Source: Campylobacterales bacterium (GTDB taxonomy: Bacteria; Campylobacterota; Campylobacteria; Campylobacterales; Sulfurovaceae). Taken from it: a DNA stretch of 64,000 nt. This document shows positions 54,457 to 63,749 of this stretch, in pieces (position 1 is the first letter of the stretch; each line of letters opens with the position of its first letter). The DNA is taken from positions 1 through 64,000 of the forward strand of contig JACXUM010000004.1 in the NCBI GenBank assembly GCA_014763895.1. The letters are read 5' to 3'. The notes beneath the pieces are model-generated. The model was not told the origin of the DNA. It saw nothing but the letters and a program-made list of their open reading frames with translations, and did not search any database. The position numbers were made by a program, and so were the translations under genes.

Positions 54457-54831
54457 TTAAATCCTGTTATAAATAAACAGTTTACTGATGATATAGCCAT
54501 AGATATATACAACCATGACCGTAATGAACTTCGCAACATAGATATTTATATTCAACCCGACCAAATAATCAATCAGGAAGAGTGTAATGAAATAGGAAAT
54601 GACAACCAAGACAATATATTTGATTAGTTCGGGCATCATACTCTTTTTGCTTTTAAAAGTATAATTTTTATGCAATAAAAAATTAAAAACCGAACTTCCA
54701 AAGAATGCGAGTGTCACAGCGATATTTTGCGAAACACCAAAGATTGAATATAAGATATATAATAGAATGTAATCAAGTATGACGGAATAAACGCCAACCA
54801 AACCGTATCTAAAAAAACTATACTTAAGCAT
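54457..54831 (-). CDS. gtrA: GtrA-family membrane protein
   Basis: A 124-residue protein with four spans: FFRYGLVGVYSVILDYILLY start, then NFLLHKNYTFKSKK loop, and YIYGYIISKLFIYN end, all family features. GtrA proteins are thought to flip undecaprenyl-phosphate-linked sugars to the periplasm. Overlaps the DPM-like gene by 8 nt and abuts the GT-C fusion, so all three form a unit. Confidence 0.9.
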   Translation of the reverse strand: MLKYSFFRYGLVGVYSVILDYILLYILYSIFGVSQNIAVTLAFFGSSVFNFLLHKNYTFKSKKSMMPELIKYIVLVVISYFITLFLIDYLVGLNINIYVAKFITVMVVYIYGYIISKLFIYNRI

Positions 54832-55762
54832 TGCGTTTTGGAGTACTGTCTATGTCTATACTGACTGCCTGGAGCAAAAACTGTACGCCCAAAATGATCG
54901 GCAGTACGGCCAACATCACCGTTCCGGTAGTATTTTCAATATGCTCAACAAGGGCGACAAACCATCTATACGTACCGAAAATCACCCCGAAAACAAATAG
55001 CGGCAATCCCAATAGCAAATAGATGGAAGCCATATTGAAATCATAGATATAATATTTGTAAAATATCCGTTTGGCCAATCCACGTAACATTTTTGGCGGG
55101 AATGTCATGATGACATTCCCGATATTTAAATTACTCTCTTCATCTTCATATTTGGCAGGGATCGGGACATCCTTAACCACACAATTTTCAAGATTTAGAT
55201 TGATCAGCATGTCCGTTTCAAAAAAATATCTTTTTGCCAGCTCATCAAGATTTAAACGGTTGATCGCTTTGGATGTAATGGCGGTGAATCCGTTTGTAGG
55301 GTCCATCAGATTCCAATACCCAGAACTGACCTTGACCATAAAAGATAAAACACTGTTTCCGAACAGTCTGACTTTAGGCATACGCTTGAGCGCCTTGAAA
55401 TCGTTAAACCGATTTCCCTTACTGTAATCGGCTAGCTTCTCGACAAGCGGCTCGATAAGCGGCTCGATATAACGGGGGTCCATCTGACCGTCACCATCCA
55501 TTTTGACCACAATATCACTGTTGAGTTCGACAGCCTTTTTATAGCCGCTTACCATTGCTCCCCCGACCCCTTGATTGACATCATGATAAACTACGGTTAC
55601 CTTATCGATCCCTTTGACCAGATCGGATGAATGCTGCGGACACTGATCGTCAACCACGATAATATGGTCTATAAAATCAGGCAGGGTATTCACCACATCT
55701 TCGACCTGCTTTGATACTTTATAGGCTGGGATCACAACACTGATACATTTTTCTTTATACAT
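54824..55762 (-). CDS. DPM1/GtrB-like polyprenyl-phosphate glycosyltransferase
   Basis: A 312-residue GT2 protein, ISVVIPAYKVSKQVEDVV, IIVVDDQCPQHS, DxD in VVKMDGDGQMDP, and two C-terminal spans (about 245-265 and 280-300). It should make undecaprenyl-phosphate-sugar at the inner face from a nucleotide sugar. With GtrA and the GT-C fusion it forms a periplasmic decoration cassette. ATG start, 3 nt after the acyltransferase gene. Confidence 0.88.
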   Translation of the reverse strand: MYKEKCISVVIPAYKVSKQVEDVVNTLPDFIDHIIVVDDQCPQHSSDLVKGIDKVTVVYHDVNQGVGGAMVSGYKKAVELNSDIVVKMDGDGQMDPRYIEPLIEPLVEKLADYSKGNRFNDFKALKRMPKVRLFGNSVLSFMVKVSSGYWNLMDPTNGFTAITSKAINRLNLDELAKRYFFETDMLINLNLENCVVKDVPIPAKYEDEESNLNIGNVIMTFPPKMLRGLAKRIFYKYYIYDFNMASIYLLLGLPLFVFGVIFGTYRWFVALVEHIENTTGTVMLAVLPIILGVQFLLQAVSIDIDSTPKRNA

Positions 55763-55765
55763 GGA

Positions 55766-56347
55766 TCACTCCTTTAGCTCTTCTGGGATAGACAATCTTT
55801 CGATGGGTTTGATCACTTTGGCTGGAATCCCGCCTATGACAATATTGTCATCAAATTTTTTTGTGACAATGCTGCCGGCCGCAACGACACAGTTGCTTCC
55901 TACGTGACTGTCTTTTAAGACCATGACACCCCTTCCAAGCCATACATTGTCTCCTACCGTTACTTCGCCGATATTCATAGGCTGCAGCCTGATTGGTAAA
56001 TGCGGATCATCATACCGATGATCCGCATCGGTGATATAGGTATACGCCCCCATAATGACATCATTGCCGATCCGGATCCTATTGTTGGCGGAAATTTCCG
56101 TATGGTGCCCGGTACTGGTATTGTCACCGAACAAAATGCTAGAATTTTTTTTCGCATAGATGATCGTATCGTTTTTGATCAATACATTTTTTCCAAATGT
56201 TATCTTTGCCCCTTTTTCAAGGATAACTTTAACATTTGGTTGAATCAGTACCAGAAAATCGGATTTGATCTGTTTGTTAAATTTCACAAACATCAAGTAC
56301 CGCACCAGATACATCATCCTTGTTATCAATTTCAAAACTTTTTTCAC
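55766..56347 (-). CDS. left-handed beta-helix acyltransferase (WcaF/WbbJ-like)
   Basis: A 193-residue hexapeptide-repeat protein: repeats of the I-x-x-G-x-x type from about 45 to 150, the catalytic His region in YITDADHRYDDPH, and the C-terminal GGIPAKVIKPI seen in sugar O-acetyltransferases. GTG start at 56345-56347 with AGGA 7 nt upstream, GTGA overlap with the GT4 gene. It probably O-acetylates a sugar of the glycan with acetyl-CoA. Confidence 0.87.
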   Translation of the reverse strand: MKKVLKLITRMMYLVRYLMFVKFNKQIKSDFLVLIQPNVKVILEKGAKITFGKNVLIKNDTIIYAKKNSSILFGDNTSTGHHTEISANNRIRIGNDVIMGAYTYITDADHRYDDPHLPIRLQPMNIGEVTVGDNVWLGRGVMVLKDSHVGSNCVVAAGSIVTKKFDDNIVIGGIPAKVIKPIERLSIPEELKE

Positions 56348-57507
56348 TGACTGATCCTGCTTCTTTTGCTTATCACTTGGTTATAAATACCTTCTAATCG
56401 GCCAACGATAACACCTTCTGAAAAATGATCCCTGACATACTGCTGGATGATACTCTTGTTATATTCTGCTTGATGCTCATACATTTGGATCATCTTGTCA
56501 CCCATATCCTTCACATCGATCTCACATAAAAGGCCGACAGTTTCATCCACGATGCTTTGTGCTCCGCCGCATTTGGTGGCCACCACGGGCAATCCTGAAG
56601 CCAATGCTTCAATAATGGAGACACCGAATGTTTCATAACGGCTGGAAAGGACAAAAACGTTGCTTCGTTGGAACAATCCCCTGACCTCTTCCCTTGTTGC
56701 CCTGCCAAACAGAGTAATTTGTTTTTTCATAGCCAGTTGATCGATGAGCGCAGCCAAGCGGTTATATTCCGGTCCATCCCCTACAATTGTAAGTTTGATC
56801 TTCTCTTCACCTTTAAATGCATTCGTAAAAGCATGGATCAACATTTCCTGATTTTTGTTTTGATTTAAAAAAGCGACATTGATAAAGATAAAACCATCGT
56901 TTTGGATATGCTCCGACTGGGCTTCAAAGAAATCCGTATTGACCATGTTAGGGATATAGTGGAAATCCTGACGAAATCTCGATTCTAACAGAGATACAAA
57001 TCGTTTGCTTACCGCGATACGGTAGTCAGCCGCTTCGTATACTTTTCGGGCAGATTCAATATCTTTTTGACCCATCACATCCCTTCCAAAACCGCTGAAA
57101 TGCTCTGTTACCACAAAAGGAATACCGTATCGCTCTTTTACCCATATCGCAAGTTCTCCTGCATAGAAGGAGTGCAGATGAATGATATCTGGCAAACCGT
57201 GTTTTCCAACATATGCCTTGAACATTTTTTTAAAAATAAAAAATTGTATGTATTTCCTAAGCCACATCAACTTGGGTATCGCAGGATATTCAACGGTATG
57301 GGTTAAGACGCCGTTTTGCACATACGATTTGTAAGAGCACGCCATCCTTTTTTGTCTGAAAAGTTCACGAATGCCGATTTCATTGAGCGCAATAACCCCT
57401 ACCGTATGATTATATTTACTCAATGCTTCGGCATGCTCTTTAAAAAATATACCTGAAAGAGGATGAAAACTGTTGACATACCAGGAAGGAAGTATCAAGA
57501 TATGCAT
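56344..57507 (-). CDS. family 4 glycosyltransferase
   Basis: A GT-B enzyme of about 387 residues from MHILILPSWYVNSFHPLSG, with DIIHLHSFYAGELAIW, VTEHFSGFGRDVMG and the donor site SRYETFGVSIIEALASG. Start uncertain: ATG 57505-57507 begins exactly at the first beta strand, but GTG at 57525 has a better ribosome site (AGGA 8 nt upstream), and an in-frame TTG overlaps the flippase stop. Similar to WbnK/TagE-like enzymes; donor unknown. Confidence 0.87.
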   Translation of the reverse strand: MHILILPSWYVNSFHPLSGIFFKEHAEALSKYNHTVGVIALNEIGIRELFRQKRMACSYKSYVQNGVLTHTVEYPAIPKLMWLRKYIQFFIFKKMFKAYVGKHGLPDIIHLHSFYAGELAIWVKERYGIPFVVTEHFSGFGRDVMGQKDIESARKVYEAADYRIAVSKRFVSLLESRFRQDFHYIPNMVNTDFFEAQSEHIQNDGFIFINVAFLNQNKNQEMLIHAFTNAFKGEEKIKLTIVGDGPEYNRLAALIDQLAMKKQITLFGRATREEVRGLFQRSNVFVLSSRYETFGVSIIEALASGLPVVATKCGGAQSIVDETVGLLCEIDVKDMGDKMIQMYEHQAEYNKSIIQQYVRDHFSEGVIVGRLEGIYNQVISKRSRISQ

Positions 57508-57536
57508 TTTCTTAGTTTGATCCACGTTTGTAATCC

Positions 57537-58811
57537 TCAATCCATCGAAACCGTTGTTCTGTTCGCCCTTATGACCACAAAAACCATCAGTATAAACAGA
57601 ACCAACATCATACTCATCAAGAAAGTTACGATACCAAGCAGCTCCAAAAAATCCAAGTGATTAAACGTAAACAAAAGGCCCAGTGGCACCATCATATAGA
57701 CGGTTGAGAATGCCAGAACAAGCTCTTGTCTGTTTAAAACGATAAAAATCGTAGATAACGGTGAGGTTAAAAAATTCAAAAATAACCACGGAGCCATGAT
57801 TGAAGCCGCTTCCCCGGCCACTTTCCAATTATTTCCGAAAACCAGGGCAAAAATATCTTCTGCAAACAAGTAGATGATCATAAAAATCGGCGCGGCAACG
57901 ATTGCCGCTTTTACCATGAATTTTTTAATGATCCGTTCCAAATCGTTTTTTTGTGCCGTCGCAATCTTTTGAAAAAAGACCTGTGTCAATGAACTGCCGA
58001 TCAACATCATCGGTGCTTGAACCATTCTCCAAGCCAAGGAAAACTGCCCCAACACACCTGTCGTAAAAAATTTGGCTATTAAAATGTTGATCCCTGATAT
58101 TCGTATATTATCTATCAGTGCATTGGGCAGATTAAATTTTGGGAATTTACTATATTTCTTTGCTAAGGCCGTTATCTTTAATCTGTGTACCCTCTCGCCA
58201 AGCTTTTTGTCTTCTTTCCATATCCCTTTGCCAAGCATCAGCATCGACATTCCCTGCCCTGCGATAAACCCCATGATCAATCCGCTACTCCCAAACCCAC
58301 CAAATCCAAGAGCAAGATTGGTTGAGGCAGCTGTAGTGCTTTGCACTACCCTGCTTGTAGCGAGCCTTTTGTAGTGTTTTTTTCTGTTTGACCAATAGTT
58401 AAAACTTTGATACATGCCCGTCAACAATACTGTCAAGGGGATAAAATAGAGCCAATTGGATATCTCCGGATTTCCCAAAAGGTTTGTAATCTGGGTATTA
58501 AAGACCGACACTATGATCAACGAGACCAAACTGACAATAATCGAGAGAACGGTTGACAGCACCAGGATATTCATGGCATCTCCCTCTTTTTTGGGAAGCA
58601 TGATGGCCTGTTCATATCTTCCTCCCGCTATCAAGGCTATAATCGAAGCGATACTTGTATAGAGGGCAAAAATACCGAATTCTTTGGGAGAGTATATTCT
58701 TGTGAGAATCGGACTAATGGCTATGGGAATAGCTTGGGCTATCGTCGTCCCCGTCATCAAGGTTAAAACATTGCGACTGAACTCTGATTTTGGTTTTAAT
58801 TTACGGATCAT
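57537..58811 (-). CDS. Wzx-type flippase (first copy)
   Basis: A 424-residue polytopic protein (about 12-14 spans): RNVLTLMTGTTIAQAIPIAI, RIYSPKEFGIFALYTSI, and a second half with LAWRMVQAPMMLIGSSLTQ, typical of the polysaccharide transporter subgroup next to Wbp genes. It flips undecaprenyl-PP-glycan. ATG start, 4-nt overlap with wbpE. Its host-like base composition contrasts with the second flippase. Confidence 0.9.
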   Translation of the reverse strand: MIRKLKPKSEFSRNVLTLMTGTTIAQAIPIAISPILTRIYSPKEFGIFALYTSIASIIALIAGGRYEQAIMLPKKEGDAMNILVLSTVLSIIVSLVSLIIVSVFNTQITNLLGNPEISNWLYFIPLTVLLTGMYQSFNYWSNRKKHYKRLATSRVVQSTTAASTNLALGFGGFGSSGLIMGFIAGQGMSMLMLGKGIWKEDKKLGERVHRLKITALAKKYSKFPKFNLPNALIDNIRISGINILIAKFFTTGVLGQFSLAWRMVQAPMMLIGSSLTQVFFQKIATAQKNDLERIIKKFMVKAAIVAAPIFMIIYLFAEDIFALVFGNNWKVAGEAASIMAPWLFLNFLTSPLSTIFIVLNRQELVLAFSTVYMMVPLGLLFTFNHLDFLELLGIVTFLMSMMLVLFILMVFVVIRANRTTVSMD

Positions 58812-59899
58812 AACTGATTGCAGATGTAGTCTATCTCTTCATCGCGCAAATAAGGGTTCATCGGCAAGCTCATAATCTCTTGGGATACACGCTCTGCTAT
58901 CGGAAAATCTCCCTGCTTATATCCAAGATATTCAAAACAGGCCTGTAAATGTAACGGCATCGGATAATGCACCGCTGTTGGGACCCCTTTATCTTTCAGC
59001 CTCTCTTGTAGCGCTTCCCTGTCTTTAACCCTGATACTGTATTGTGCCCAAGCCGAAGTGGTATGCTCATCAACAAAAGGCAAGACTAATTTTTCATTTT
59101 TAACTTTTAATTTTTCACTATACTTAGTCGCCGCTTCCTGTCTGCGCTTGAGATCTGCCGGATAGTATTTAAGTTTGACGTTCAATACAGCCGCCTGGAT
59201 CGTATCGAGTCTTCCCCCTATGCCGACATATTGATGATAATAGCGCTTGGTCTGTCCATGAATTCTAAGCGACTTGATCTTCTCTGCAATCAGATCATCA
59301 TTGGTGAACACCGCTCCCCCATCTCCATAACACCCAAGCGGTTTGGCCGGGAAAAAACTGGTACAGGAAATATCACCCAGATTGCTGTCAGTCTTACCTT
59401 TATAGGTACTGCCAAAACTCTGTGCCCCGTCGATAATGACTTTGAGACCATACTTTTTGGCAATATCATCTATGGCATCCATATCGGCGGGTTGTCCGTA
59501 CAGACTTACGGGAATGATCGCTTTAGTCTTCTGGGTAATCACCGCTTCCATATTTGAGGGATCGATATTGTAGGTCTTTTCATCAATATCGACAAAAACC
59601 GGTTTCGCACCCAACAGGGCGATCGTCTCAGCCGTTGCTATAAAGGTAAATGGTGTAGTGATCACCTCATCCCCGGGTTGGATTCCAATCGCCATCATCG
59701 CAAGCAATAAAGCGTCTGTACCGCTGCTGCAGGAAATGGCATATTTGGCACCTGTAAAATCCTGAAGACTTTTTTCCAATTGTGCCACCTCTTCACCCAT
59801 GATAAAGTTGCATGTCCTGGCTACTTTGAGTATAGCAGCTTCGATCTCTTCTTTATAAAGATTGTGCTGATAGGATAAATTTGCAAAGTCTATCTTCAT
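58808..59899 (-). CDS. wbpE: DegT/DnrJ/EryC1/StrS aminotransferase, WbpE-like
   Basis: A 363-residue PLP enzyme. ISCSSGTDALLLAM forms the phosphate pocket and FFPAKPLGCYGDGGA holds the PLP lysine K186. It should transfer an amino group from glutamate to the 3-keto carbon of UDP-3-keto-GlcNAcA. The neighbours WbpB and WbpD carry out the steps before and after. ATG start, 3 nt after wbpD. Confidence 0.92.
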   Translation of the reverse strand: MKIDFANLSYQHNLYKEEIEAAILKVARTCNFIMGEEVAQLEKSLQDFTGAKYAISCSSGTDALLLAMMAIGIQPGDEVITTPFTFIATAETIALLGAKPVFVDIDEKTYNIDPSNMEAVITQKTKAIIPVSLYGQPADMDAIDDIAKKYGLKVIIDGAQSFGSTYKGKTDSNLGDISCTSFFPAKPLGCYGDGGAVFTNDDLIAEKIKSLRIHGQTKRYYHQYVGIGGRLDTIQAAVLNVKLKYYPADLKRRQEAATKYSEKLKVKNEKLVLPFVDEHTTSAWAQYSIRVKDREALQERLKDKGVPTAVHYPMPLHLQACFEYLGYKQGDFPIAERVSQEIMSLPMNPYLRDEEIDYICNQL

Positions 59900-59902
59900 T
59901 AG

Positions 59903-60481
59903 CTACTCTTCCATGATGATCAGATGATCATTTTTAATTTGATATTTTGTGTTGTCTGAACTATCTACGGCTATGTTATTCTCATCAAACTTCAATGTAT
60001 TGCCGGCTTTTGAAACCCATCCGATCCGGCGGGCAGGCACGCCTACCATCAACGCATAAGGCTTGACATCTTTGTTAACCACCGCTCCGCTTCCAATCAG
60101 TGCATATTCGCCTATCGTAATGCCGCATACGATCGTTGCATTGGCTCCGATCGAGCACCCTTTTTTAAGCAGCGTTTTTCTAAACTCTTCTTTTCTTTGG
60201 ATGAAAGCTCTTGGGTTGATCACGTTCGTAAAGACCATCGAAGGGCCCAAGAAGACATCGTCTTCTATCTCAACCCCTTCATAGATGGAGACATTGTTCT
60301 GCACTTTGACCCCATCTCCAATGGTGACCTTCGGGCCCACGACACAATTTTGCCCAAACGAACAATCCTTACCGATACTTGTATGAGACAGTATATGTGA
60401 AAAATGCCAGATGCGTGTACGTTCACCGATGCTTACCTGCGCATCGACATAACTGCTTTCATGCACAAAATAGTTATTCAC
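59903..60481 (-). CDS. wbpD: UDP-3-amino-GlcNAcA N-acetyltransferase, WbpD-like
   Basis: A 192-residue left-handed beta-helix protein: [51 protein letters not shown] and the end [15 protein letters not shown] match WbpD-type enzymes closely. It acetylates the 3-amino group to UDP-GlcNAc(3NAc)A. GTG start with AAGG 6 nt upstream, overlapping the wbpB stop by 8 nt. Confidence 0.92.
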   Translation of the reverse strand: MNNYFVHESSYVDAQVSIGERTRIWHFSHILSHTSIGKDCSFGQNCVVGPKVTIGDGVKVQNNVSIYEGVEIEDDVFLGPSMVFTNVINPRAFIQRKEEFRKTLLKKGCSIGANATIVCGITIGEYALIGSGAVVNKDVKPYALMVGVPARRIGWVSKAGNTLKFDENNIAVDSSDNTKYQIKNDHLIIMEE

Positions 60482-61442
60482 TGATGACCTTTTTGCAAAA
60501 AGGATGATATTCGCCTTTCAGGCCGATCGGCTGCAAATTTCTGATCGTAGAGACGGTTGCAATAGAGCCGTACGCCTCATCCAGACCAAACCCGCTACCC
60601 TTGAGTATCTCCTCGTAGCTTCTTGTATGCAGATCGGTAAATCCTTCGCTGAACTCTATCTCATCCCCGTCAACCGTAATGCTTCGGTATGTCCGCTGCC
60701 CGGTAGCCTTGATATCATCAGGAATATAATCATATTTTACCGAAAGAAACCATCTGACATTGGCATGTTTGAGCTTAAGATAGCCTGCATTGGCATAAGG
60801 GGTCTTCAAATGTACGATATTCTCTTCCACTTCTCCAAATATCCAGGTAAGCATGTCGTAAAAATGTACGCCTATGTTTGAAGCGATACCGCCGCTTTTG
60901 TCCTCATCCCCTTTCCATGAGCTAAAGTACCATTTTCCTCGGCTTGTCAAATACGTCAGATCGATCTCATAGATTTTACCTGGATTTTCTGCAAGTTCTT
61001 TTTGCACTTTTTCCCTCAGCGCGATGATAGAGAAGTGTAGACGCAGCTGCAAAATATTATAAACCTTACGTCCTGTCTCTTCTTCAATGATCTTTAGCTG
61101 ATCGATATCCCAAGGATTTAGCACCAACGGCTTCTCGCAGATCGCATCGGCCCCGCTTTTAAGGGCAAAACGGATATGTGAATCGTGCAGATAGTTCGGA
61201 GAACAGATAGAAATATAATCGATCTTTTTCCCGCTCTTTCTATGCCACTTATCGATAAACCTGTCAAACTGTTCAAACTCGGTAAAAAATTCCGCCTCAG
61301 GAAAATGACTGTCCATGATCCCGATACCGTCATAAGGGTCCAATGCCGCTATCAGCTCGTTTCCAGTCTCTTTGATCGCTTTCATATGTCGCGGGGCGAT
61401 ATACCCTGCTGCTCCGATCAATGCAAATTTTTTCTTGTTCAC
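60474..61442 (-). CDS. wbpB: Gfo/Idh/MocA oxidoreductase, WbpB-like
   Basis: A 322-residue NAD-dependent enzyme: [20 protein letters not shown] nucleotide-binding start, [18 protein letters not shown] with the catalytic Lys, and [15 protein letters not shown]. It oxidises C3 of UDP-GlcNAcA; in Pseudomonas WbpB and WbpE are coupled through 2-oxoglutarate recycling. Start at GTG 61440-61442 (GGAG 6 nt upstream), overlapping the wbpA stop by one base; an in-frame TTG upstream is rejected. Confidence 0.9.
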   Translation of the reverse strand: MNKKKFALIGAAGYIAPRHMKAIKETGNELIAALDPYDGIGIMDSHFPEAEFFTEFEQFDRFIDKWHRKSGKKIDYISICSPNYLHDSHIRFALKSGADAICEKPLVLNPWDIDQLKIIEEETGRKVYNILQLRLHFSIIALREKVQKELAENPGKIYEIDLTYLTSRGKWYFSSWKGDEDKSGGIASNIGVHFYDMLTWIFGEVEENIVHLKTPYANAGYLKLKHANVRWFLSVKYDYIPDDIKATGQRTYRSITVDGDEIEFSEGFTDLHTRSYEEILKGSGFGLDEAYGSIATVSTIRNLQPIGLKGEYHPFCKKVISE

Positions 61443-62713
61443 TATAGTCTCCAACTTGGTTCTTTAATGATACCCTTGACATCGATCAAGACAGGTTCAG
61501 GAGTACTGATCCTTGCATAATCTTCATGCGAAAGTGCACAAAATTGATCATGTGCCACGGCCGCCACTATCGCATCATATTTTTTATCCGCCTTAAAAGG
61601 ATCATCGATCAACCCTTCTAGTTCATAGTGTTGTTTTGGTTCATCCTTATCTACCCACGGATCATAGATATCCACATTACAACCGTAACTTTTGAGTTCA
61701 TCGATGATATCGACCACTTTGGTGTTTCGCATATCCGGACAATTCTCTTTGAAAGTCACTCCCAAAACCAGTATATTGGTATCCTTGATTCGCTTATCGT
61801 GGGCTATCATCTGCTTCACCGTTTTTTCAGCGATATATTTCCCCATACTGTTATTGATCTGCCTTGCTCCCAAAATGAGGTTTGGCTTATAGCCAAGCTC
61901 CTCGGCCTTAAAAGTAAGATAGTAGGGATCAACCCCGATACAATGGCCCCCGACAAGCCCCGGTGTAAGCTTGATAAAATTCCATTTTGTTGCTGCCGCT
62001 TCGATGACTTCCGTCGTATCGATCCCCATCGTATCAAAGATAAGCGCCAGTTCATTGATCAATGCAATATTGACATCTCTTTGGGTATTTTCAATCACTT
62101 TTGAGGCTTCCGCGACTTTGATGCTGGAAGCCATATGCGTCCCGGCACTGATGATGCTTTTATAAAGGTTATCGACTTTTTGAGCAATCTGGGGAGTTGA
62201 ACCCGAAGTCACTTTGAGGATTTTTTTGACCGTGTGCTCTTTATCGCCGGGGTTGATCCTTTCGGGAGAGTAGCCTGCAAAAAAATCTTCGTTAAATTTC
62301 AAACCGGATATTTTTTCCAACTCAGGGACACAAACTTCTTCGGTGACCCCCGGATAAACCGTTGATTCATAAATGACAATGTCATTTTTCTTAAGTATCG
62401 TACCGATCGTCTGGGATGATTTGATCAAAGGCGTCAAATCTGGCCGATTTCCGCTGTCAATAGGTGTCGGTACGGTCACAATATAGATATTGCATGAGGC
62501 AATATCCCCTACTGCCGTTGTAAATGCAATCTTCTCTTTTATTTCCAACAACTGTACGCTACTCAGCTCTAATGTCCGATCATATCCTTTCTGTAGCTCA
62601 TCTACCCTGTCTTGATTGATATCAAATCCTACGACTTCATATTTTTCAGCAAAGGCGTGCGCCAATGGCAACCCGACATATCCCAACCCAATTATGGCTA
62701 TTTTGTCTTGCAT
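61442..62713 (-). CDS. wbpA: UDP-GlcNAc 6-dehydrogenase, WbpA-like
   Basis: A 423-residue nucleotide-sugar dehydrogenase: Rossmann GLGYVGLPLA (9-18), catalytic C258 in GGHCIGVDPYY, and the C-terminal VLGVTFKENCPDMRNT. It oxidises UDP-GlcNAc to UDP-GlcNAcA with NAD, first step to UDP-ManNAc(3NAc)A. ATG start. First gene of the long minus-strand glycan operon; candidate -10 box 34 nt upstream. Confidence 0.93.
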   Translation of the reverse strand: MQDKIAIIGLGYVGLPLAHAFAEKYEVVGFDINQDRVDELQKGYDRTLELSSVQLLEIKEKIAFTTAVGDIASCNIYIVTVPTPIDSGNRPDLTPLIKSSQTIGTILKKNDIVIYESTVYPGVTEEVCVPELEKISGLKFNEDFFAGYSPERINPGDKEHTVKKILKVTSGSTPQIAQKVDNLYKSIISAGTHMASSIKVAEASKVIENTQRDVNIALINELALIFDTMGIDTTEVIEAAATKWNFIKLTPGLVGGHCIGVDPYYLTFKAEELGYKPNLILGARQINNSMGKYIAEKTVKQMIAHDKRIKDTNILVLGVTFKENCPDMRNTKVVDIIDELKSYGCNVDIYDPWVDKDEPKQHYELEGLIDDPFKADKKYDAIVAAVAHDQFCALSHEDYARISTPEPVLIDVKGIIKEPSWRL

Positions 62714-62746
62714 CGATGTTTCTTTTGATAATTTTATTTGATTGGA

Positions 62747-62752
62747 ATTATA
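62747..62752 (-). promoter_or_regulatory. candidate -10 box of the glycan operon
   Basis: Minus-strand TATAAT, 33 nt before the wbpA ATG, in a 209-nt divergent intergenic region that is strongly AT-rich. No -35 match was seen. It is the most upstream promoter-like element for the roughly 26-kb unit. Confidence 0.5.
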
Positions 62753-62884
62753 TCTAAATTCTTCTATTTATTATCTTCGGATGACATCAAAATAATTATG
62801 ATATTTTTTTAGGATACTGCATACTGAATTATGTCAACTTTAGTCTCACTATTCAATTCTCATATTACATTTAACCGATTATGT

Positions 62885-62890
62885 TATAAT
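62885..62890 (+). promoter_or_regulatory. extended -10 box of the surA-like gene
   Basis: TGTTATAAT, an extended -10 (TGnTATAAT), 32 nt before the ATG at 62923. The AT-rich 209-nt gap between it and wbpA holds no other gene. Confidence 0.6.
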
Positions 62891-62922
62891 TTTTCAAATC
62901 AATAAGAATCGGAAAATTAGGT

Positions 62923-63741
62923 ATGAAGAAAATTTTTTCACTTTTAGTCATAGGTATAGCTGTATTTGCGCAGGCAAAGATGGTAGACGGAGTAGCACTC
63001 ATCGTTGAAGGAGAAGCGGTCACCACGGCTGAGATCAGAGCGGTAGAACAACAGCTTCATCTGTCAAAAGAAAAAGCGATCGATCTGCTGATTACGGACA
63101 GGCTTCAAAAAGCAGCGATGAAAAACGTGGTCGTTACCGATGATGAAGTGGATACAAAAATCGGCGAAATCGCAGCACAAAATGCAATCTCCGTTGAACA
63201 GATGCAACAGATCCTTGAAGCCAGAGGTACACCTTGGACGAAATACAGAAGCAGTATCCAAGAAGCAATGAAAAAAGAGAAATTTTTTAAAGAGACGATC
63301 ATTAAGTCGATCCCTGAGCCTAGTGATGATGAGTTAAAAATTTTCTATAAAAACCATAAGAATGAATTTATGCTTCCTTCACAGATCAATGTCGTTGAAT
63401 ACTCTACCGCATCAAAAGAAGCAATGCAGCGCTTTTTGCAGACTGGAGATACCCAAGGGATCAAAAGCCGTTCTCTGACACAAAAAAGCAATGAACTCAA
63501 TCCTATGCTGCTTGGAATGCTTTCACAAACGCCAAATGGGGCATTGACCCGCCCTTTCAATGCCGGTGACAAATATATAGTCTTTAAAGTCCTTTCAAAA
63601 TCCGGCCAAAGCGGCATGTCATTTGAAAGTGCAAGAAATGCTGTGATTGGAAAATGGAGAGAGCAGCAGCAAAACAAGGCGATCAAAGATTATTTTGAAA
63701 AAATGAAAACCAATGCCGACGTGCAGATCATACGACAATAA
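62923..63741 (+). CDS. SurA-like periplasmic chaperone / peptidyl-prolyl isomerase
   Basis: A 272-residue protein: signal peptide ([18 protein letters not shown]), then the SurA N-terminal start [18 protein letters not shown], a helical chaperone region, a short parvulin-like part (about 140-230, with [15 protein letters not shown] and [11 protein letters not shown]) and a C-terminal helix. It resembles the SurA-like Cj1289 type of Campylobacter, helping outer-membrane proteins fold. ATG start. It is followed after 8 nt by dcd. Confidence 0.87.
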   Translation: MKKIFSLLVIGIAVFAQAKMVDGVALIVEGEAVTTAEIRAVEQQLHLSKEKAIDLLITDRLQKAAMKNVVVTDDEVDTKIGEIAAQNAISVEQMQQILEARGTPWTKYRSSIQEAMKKEKFFKETIIKSIPEPSDDELKIFYKNHKNEFMLPSQINVVEYSTASKEAMQRFLQTGDTQGIKSRSLTQKSNELNPMLLGMLSQTPNGALTRPFNAGDKYIVFKVLSKSGQSGMSFESARNAVIGKWREQQQNKAIKDYFEKMKTNADVQIIRQ

Positions 63742-63749
63742 GGAAAACC

